In this document: piece after piece, positions 13,987-17,044 of the stretch
Numbering within the stretch: the stretch's first letter is position 1
Layout of the letters: each line of letters opens with the position of its first letter
NCBI GenBank assembly: GCA_002279765.1
Contig: NCCR01000077.1
Span: 1 to 17,044 of the forward strand
Reading direction: 5' to 3'
Length of the DNA: 17,044 nt
Source: Verrucomicrobia bacterium 12-59-8
GTDB taxonomy: Bacteria; Verrucomicrobiota; Verrucomicrobiae; Verrucomicrobiales; Verrucomicrobiaceae
Position numbers and translations under genes: made by a program
The notes under the pieces: generated by a model
What the model was told of the DNA's origin: nothing
Seen by the model: only the letters and a program-made list of their open reading frames with translations
Database searches by the model: none

Positions 13987-16308
13987 AATAATCTGGACTG
14001 CATCGAGGTGAACATTTCCTCCGGCGTTGAGGGTGCGAAAGATCACGGCAGCTTCTTCACCAGCGTTGAATCGGAATACCCCAAGAGATTCGGCTCCGTC
14101 CTTGCCCTGAGCGGGTTTGGTTTGATCGACGGTGATGACTTTTTCACCATCGGCGCTCAAGACACTGACCGGAGCGGTTTTGGCGCGGTTTTCGTGGGGC
14201 TGGAAGAAGATGCGGACTTCGTAGTTGCCGGTTTGTTTGACACTGAAGGCAAAGCGGGCGCTGGCGTCTTTGTCACTGGTATAGCTGTAATATTTGCCGA
14301 CGAAGGGCTTCAAGCCTTCGCCGTGCGCCCATTTGCCGGTGAGTTCGGCTTCGGCGTCGTCGATGACGATGCCTTCGAGCTTTGCGGGATTGATGCTGTC
14401 CTCGGCCACTGGTGGCAAAGTCTTCGCGTCGGCAGGCATCTTGAGATCAGCCTCCAAGCTGGCGCGACGCATGGCACCGGGCTGGTTCATGAGGTCCTTG
14501 AGAATGTCGAGGTACTGATCATAAACGCCACGGGGCGTAGTGTGGTGACGCACGCAGATCCAGGCGGCTTTGCCGACGACTTCTCCCATCATGCCGCAGG
14601 TGCGCATGACGCGGGTTGAGCCGAGGGCGTGGCGCTCCACGCTGATGGTGCGGCCGGCCATGAAGAGATTGCCGATGTCTTTGCTGTAGAAGCAGCGGTA
14701 AGGGACGGGATAGCCGTTTTTGCGGTCGGTGTGCTTGCCGAATTCGGCGCGGCTGATGAAGGGATTGTCCGGGAAGCTCTTGGCATACTGCTCTTTCGGG
14801 TAATGCAGGTCCTGATCCCAGGTGGTGGGGACGCAGCCGTCGGGATGGATGATGCCTTTGACCATGTCTTCGCCATTGAGAATCATGTCGCCAACAATGC
14901 GGCGTGATTCACGTGGGCCACCGATGTAGGCGAGCCAGGTGAGGTCGTAGTCGGCATACTTTTCCGGTTTCAGTGTCTTGAGCGCGGAGACTGCGCCATA
15001 GACGGCGCGGAAGTTGTGATCGCGGATGAGTTCGAGGTCGTTGATGGGGTGCTTGTCGAAGCCGCTTTCCCAAAACCACTCACCGTGGACGTAGTCCTCG
15101 GGGTCTGGTACGGGGGTGTAGCCGAGGTCGTAGCCTTTCATGTTTTCGCCATTCTTTTTGCCGACGGGAGCCAGCGCCTTCGGTTCGGGGAAATCTTCAA
15201 GCGTCAGAGGCAGTGCCCAGGGTGTCGGAGGCCATGAAACGGGCTTCTTGAGATACTGCATGACCCACATGTTGCTCATGCCCATGCGGCCCTTTTCTTC
15301 CATCATGAACTCCGCCCCTGCCAGCGCGCCCACACTGCCGTGACCGGTACAATCCACGAAAAACTTGCCCAGAAGGCGGGTCTCTTTGCCGCTCTTCGTA
15401 TCGAGACCGATGACGCTGCGGATGTTCTTTTGGTCCGCGCTCATTTCGACGCCATAGACGTGGGTGTTGAGGAAGAGTTCGATGGTCTTTTCTGCTTTCA
15501 CCGTGTCTTCCTTGAGCTTGTCGTTGAACTCCTGCGGCGTGGCTGCAGGGCTGTTGCTGGCGCGATCCGCGAACTCCTCCACGATTTCTCCGAGGTGCGG
15601 ATACAAACCGCGGCGCGTGCCCCCCATGGCCCACACTTGGATTTCGCTCGATCCATTGCCGCCCAGCACTGGACGGTTCTGAATGAACGCCACCTTCAAG
15701 CCCTGGCGCGCGCCGGAAATAGCGGCACCCATGCCGGAGTAACCGCCGCCGATGACCACGAGATCAAACTCGCTGGTCTCCGGTGCTTTGTCCGGCAGAC
15801 CGAGAAGCTGGCGACGCAGTTTGTTGGTGGCAGCAACGTCGTTCGGCGGGGTGAAGCTGTCGTCCTTGCTCAGGATGATCGCATCGACGCGGCCGTCGAA
15901 GCCGGTGAGGTCGTGCAGGCTGAGGGTTGTTTTGCCGGAGACTTTGACCGGTCCAGCCTTCTCCCACTGCCAGTCCTTGCCGGAGATGCCAAATTCATGC
16001 TTCAGTTTCTCGCCGTTGACGCTGATCTCGAAGCGCCCGGGAGCTCCTGGTGCATCCCAGGGGCCGACCCAGTTTTTGACTCGTGCCCAAAGGGTGTACT
16101 CGCCAGCGGGCAGTTCGATGTCTGTCTGTGCGTCCTTTACGGGCTTGCCCATGCCATGCGCCATGAGATAAGGAGATCCCACGATGTCGATGAACTGCGT
16201 GTCCAGCACCCAGCCACCTGGATTAGAGAAGGATTCAGCTTCGATCCAGACCTGCTGAGCGCTGGCGGAACCAAGGGTGAGGAGAGCGGCGAAAAGGACG
16301 GATTTCAT
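13975..16308 (-). CDS. Secreted FAD-dependent oxidoreductase with carbohydrate-binding-like and golvesin-like end domains
   Basis: A 777-residue exported protein in three parts. After the signal peptide (1-17) comes a beta-sandwich (about 18-148; VWIEAESFSNPGGW, then ELPAGEYTLWARVKNW) like carbohydrate-binding modules. The centre (about 180-590) is a FAD_oxidored-type flavoprotein: dinucleotide-binding GGGYSG at 187-192 in FDLVVIGGGYSGMGAA, LGGNGSSE, FVDCTGHGSVGALAGAE, and GNLFMAGRTISVERHALGST with MRTCGMMGEVVG near the C-terminal side. The last part (about 645-777; IVIDDAEAELTGKW, then YEVRIFF, then HLDAVQII) resembles the golvesin/xanthan-lyase-type domain. It probably oxidises a sugar or polymer outside the cytoplasm; substrate and electron acceptor are unknown. 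The ATG at 16308 was chosen to begin the signal peptide; an ATG nine codons upstream is possible. The DUF1080 gene follows on the same strand. Confidence 0.85.
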   Translation of the reverse strand: MKSVLFAALLTLGSASAQQVWIEAESFSNPGGWVLDTQFIDIVGSPYLMAHGMGKPVKDAQTDIELPAGEYTLWARVKNWVGPWDAPGAPGRFEISVNGEKLKHEFGISGKDWQWEKAGPVKVSGKTTLSLHDLTGFDGRVDAIILSKDDSFTPPNDVAATNKLRRQLLGLPDKAPETSEFDLVVIGGGYSGMGAAISGARQGLKVAFIQNRPVLGGNGSSEIQVWAMGGTRRGLYPHLGEIVEEFADRASNSPAATPQEFNDKLKEDTVKAEKTIELFLNTHVYGVEMSADQKNIRSVIGLDTKSGKETRLLGKFFVDCTGHGSVGALAGAEFMMEEKGRMGMSNMWVMQYLKKPVSWPPTPWALPLTLEDFPEPKALAPVGKKNGENMKGYDLGYTPVPDPEDYVHGEWFWESGFDKHPINDLELIRDHNFRAVYGAVSALKTLKPEKYADYDLTWLAYIGGPRESRRIVGDMILNGEDMVKGIIHPDGCVPTTWDQDLHYPKEQYAKSFPDNPFISRAEFGKHTDRKNGYPVPYRCFYSKDIGNLFMAGRTISVERHALGSTRVMRTCGMMGEVVGKAAWICVRHHTTPRGVYDQYLDILKDLMNQPGAMRRASLEADLKMPADAKTLPPVAEDSINPAKLEGIVIDDAEAELTGKWAHGEGLKPFVGKYYSYTSDKDASARFAFSVKQTGNYEVRIFFQPHENRAKTAPVSVLSADGEKVITVDQTKPAQGKDGAESLGVFRFNAGEEAAVIFRTLNAGGNVHLDAVQIIPAK

Positions 16309-16414
16309 GGTTGGGTGTACAGTTTTAAACGACAACCGACCGGGATTGCAATCACAGGTTGTTTGTTCCGTTCACATACTGTCCCCGCCCGTCCAAGCTG
16401 CCACCCGGCTCAGG

Positions 16415-16876
16415 TCACTCGGATTTCAGCGAAGCCATGTCGATGGAAAAGCGGTATTTGACGTCGCTATTGAGGAGTCGCTCATAGGCTTCGTTGACCT
16501 GCTGGATCGGAATCACTTCGACCTCGGAGGTGATGTTGTGCGTGCCGCAGAAGTCCAGCATTTCCTGGGTTTCGGCGATGCCACCAATCAAGGATCCGGC
16601 GAGTCTCTTGCGGCCAAATATGAGACCGAAGGCGGAGACTGGCAGGGGTTTGTCGGGAGCACCAACGAGGGTGAGCGTGCCGTCGATTTTCAGCAGATTG
16701 AGGTAGGCATTGATGTCGTGATCTGCCGAGACGGTGTCGAGGATAAAGTCGAAGCTGCCGGCGTGTTTTTGCATGTCGTTGGCGTCGCTGGAGATAATCA
16801 CTTCGTCAGCGCCGAGGCTGAGGGCGGTCAGAAGCCGGGCGGCTGCCTTGCGAAAGCCTGATCCTGTGCCCGCCAT
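16415..16876 (-). pseudogene. 5'-truncated zinc-type alcohol dehydrogenase (CAD/YahK-like), C-terminal part only
   Basis: From about 16825 down to the stop at 16415 the product matches the C-terminal part of NAD(P)-dependent zinc alcohol dehydrogenases of the cinnamyl-alcohol/YahK type: LGADEVIISSDANDMQKHAG, FDFILDTVSADHDINAYLNL, LVGAPDKPLPVSAFGLIFGR, LAGSLIGGIAETQEMLDFCG and IPIQQVNEAYERLLNSDVKY. A full enzyme is about 350 residues. Here the zinc-binding N-terminal domain and the start of the Rossmann fold are missing, because the sequence upstream of LGADEV does not fit the family in this frame. The first in-frame ATG (16876) would give 153 residues. Another minus frame at about 16901-16850 reads GIGFGGIRHGGH, faintly like the GxGGLGH motif, which might be a frameshifted trace. 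Without its zinc ligands this cannot be an active dehydrogenase; I call it a decayed gene, with an assembly error or a short functional protein as alternatives. Confidence 0.65.
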
Positions 16877-16959
16877 GCCGAATGCCTCCAAATCCAATTC
16901 CGGGCGCCCGGCGCGCCAATCCACACCTCTGGCAATATCGCCGCCCCGCAAAATTGCAT

Positions 16960-16974
16960 CCCCCTGAAAGGGGG
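16960..16974. repeat. Small C5/G5 hairpin upstream of the truncated dehydrogenase
   Basis: CCCCCT (16960-16965) and AGGGGG (16969-16974) form a perfect 6-bp stem with a 3-base GAA loop. It sits in the 168 bp between the truncated dehydrogenase and the right edge, where I recognise no gene. A minus-strand frame does run in from the edge to a TGA at 16977-16979 (...RELGAGMTAGIGSGIW), but it matches nothing I know. The hairpin resembles the core of the larger one at 6566-6591 (C-run, GAA, G-run) and has no T-run, so it is probably not a terminator. Confidence 0.4.
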
Positions 16975-17044
16975 TATCACCAAATCCCGCTCCCAATTCC
17001 CGCCGTCATCCCTGCGCCCAGCTCCCGGCAGCGCGCCAGCACGT

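Noticed and set aside
15340..16461. Long plus-strand open frame (373 codons) opposite the FAD oxidoreductase gene.
   Set aside because: The minus strand carries clear flavoprotein motifs over the same DNA; the plus-strand translation has no signal peptide or recognisable domain.
127..16869. The 9-mer ATCCTGTGC occurs at 127-135 and 16861-16869, close to both points where truncated genes break off, like a target-site duplication around a 16.7-kb block.
   Set aside because: No transposase, integrase or terminal inverted repeats are visible, the two broken genes are different genes, and one shared 9-mer within tens of bases can arise by chance. Comparison with a relative lacking the block would decide it.
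1..17044. CRISPR arrays, tRNA/rRNA genes, insertion sequences, toxin-antitoxin pairs and known phage-defence genes were looked for.
   Set aside because: No regularly spaced repeats beyond those listed, no transposase or defence-type domains and no tRNA-like folds were recognised by eye.

Overview
The window looks like a chromosomal segment of a Verrucomicrobiota bacterium (Prosthecobacter/Verrucomicrobium-like; a planctomycete is less likely). The basis is gene content: a DUF1592-type c-heme protein directly followed by a Tat-exported DUF1552 protein, a DUF1080 protein, a secreted FAD-dependent oxidoreductase with carbohydrate-binding-like end domains, and a sensor kinase with discoidin-type domains. 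The DNA is fairly GC-rich, clear Shine-Dalgarno sequences are rare, and most products carry export signals. This assignment is inference from family distribution; no rRNA or tRNA is present to confirm it.

Layout, left to right. 1-301: a probable 3' remnant of an acyl-CoA dehydrogenase gene (minus strand) runs off the left edge, followed by a short array of TGATACC units, three of them exactly 11 bp apart. 302-2521 (minus): glycogen debranching enzyme GlgX. 2556-3779 (plus): a secreted protein with two complete SGNH/GDSL hydrolase domains, diverging from glgX with only 34 bp between the starts. 3887-6509 (minus): a two-component system, a NarL-type histidine kinase with two exported discoidin-like domains and an overlapping LuxR-type response regulator.

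6631-13007 (plus) is the core: a four-gene presumed operon, divergent from the kinase. It encodes a DUF1587/1595/1592/1588/1585 protein with two CxxCH motifs, a DUF1552 protein with a twin-arginine signal, an exported leucine-rich-repeat protein, and an exported protein of unknown function made of two tandem homologous halves. A perfect 12-bp-arm hairpin lies in the divergent intergenic region, and two small ACAGGC...GCCTGT palindromes are embedded in frame in the DUF1592 gene. 13031-16308 (minus): a DUF1080 protein and a secreted FAD-dependent oxidoreductase, separated by a probable terminator and a possible promoter. 16415-16876 (minus): the 3' part of a zinc-type alcohol dehydrogenase gene that has lost its 5' half.

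How the parts may work together (inference): the kinase's paired carbohydrate-binding-type sensor domains and its divergent position suggest it detects a polysaccharide or glycan outside the cytoplasm and controls the adjacent DUF1592/DUF1552 operon. That operon, the DUF1080 protein, the FAD oxidoreductase and the double SGNH hydrolase all look like periplasmic or secreted glycan-processing or redox functions. GlgX would act separately on stored glycogen in the cytoplasm. I see no CRISPR array, phage, transposase, toxin-antitoxin or recognisable defence system. The most novel items are the uncharacterised duplicated protein, the twin-domain sensor kinase with its atypical response regulator, the double SGNH protein and the short repeat structures.
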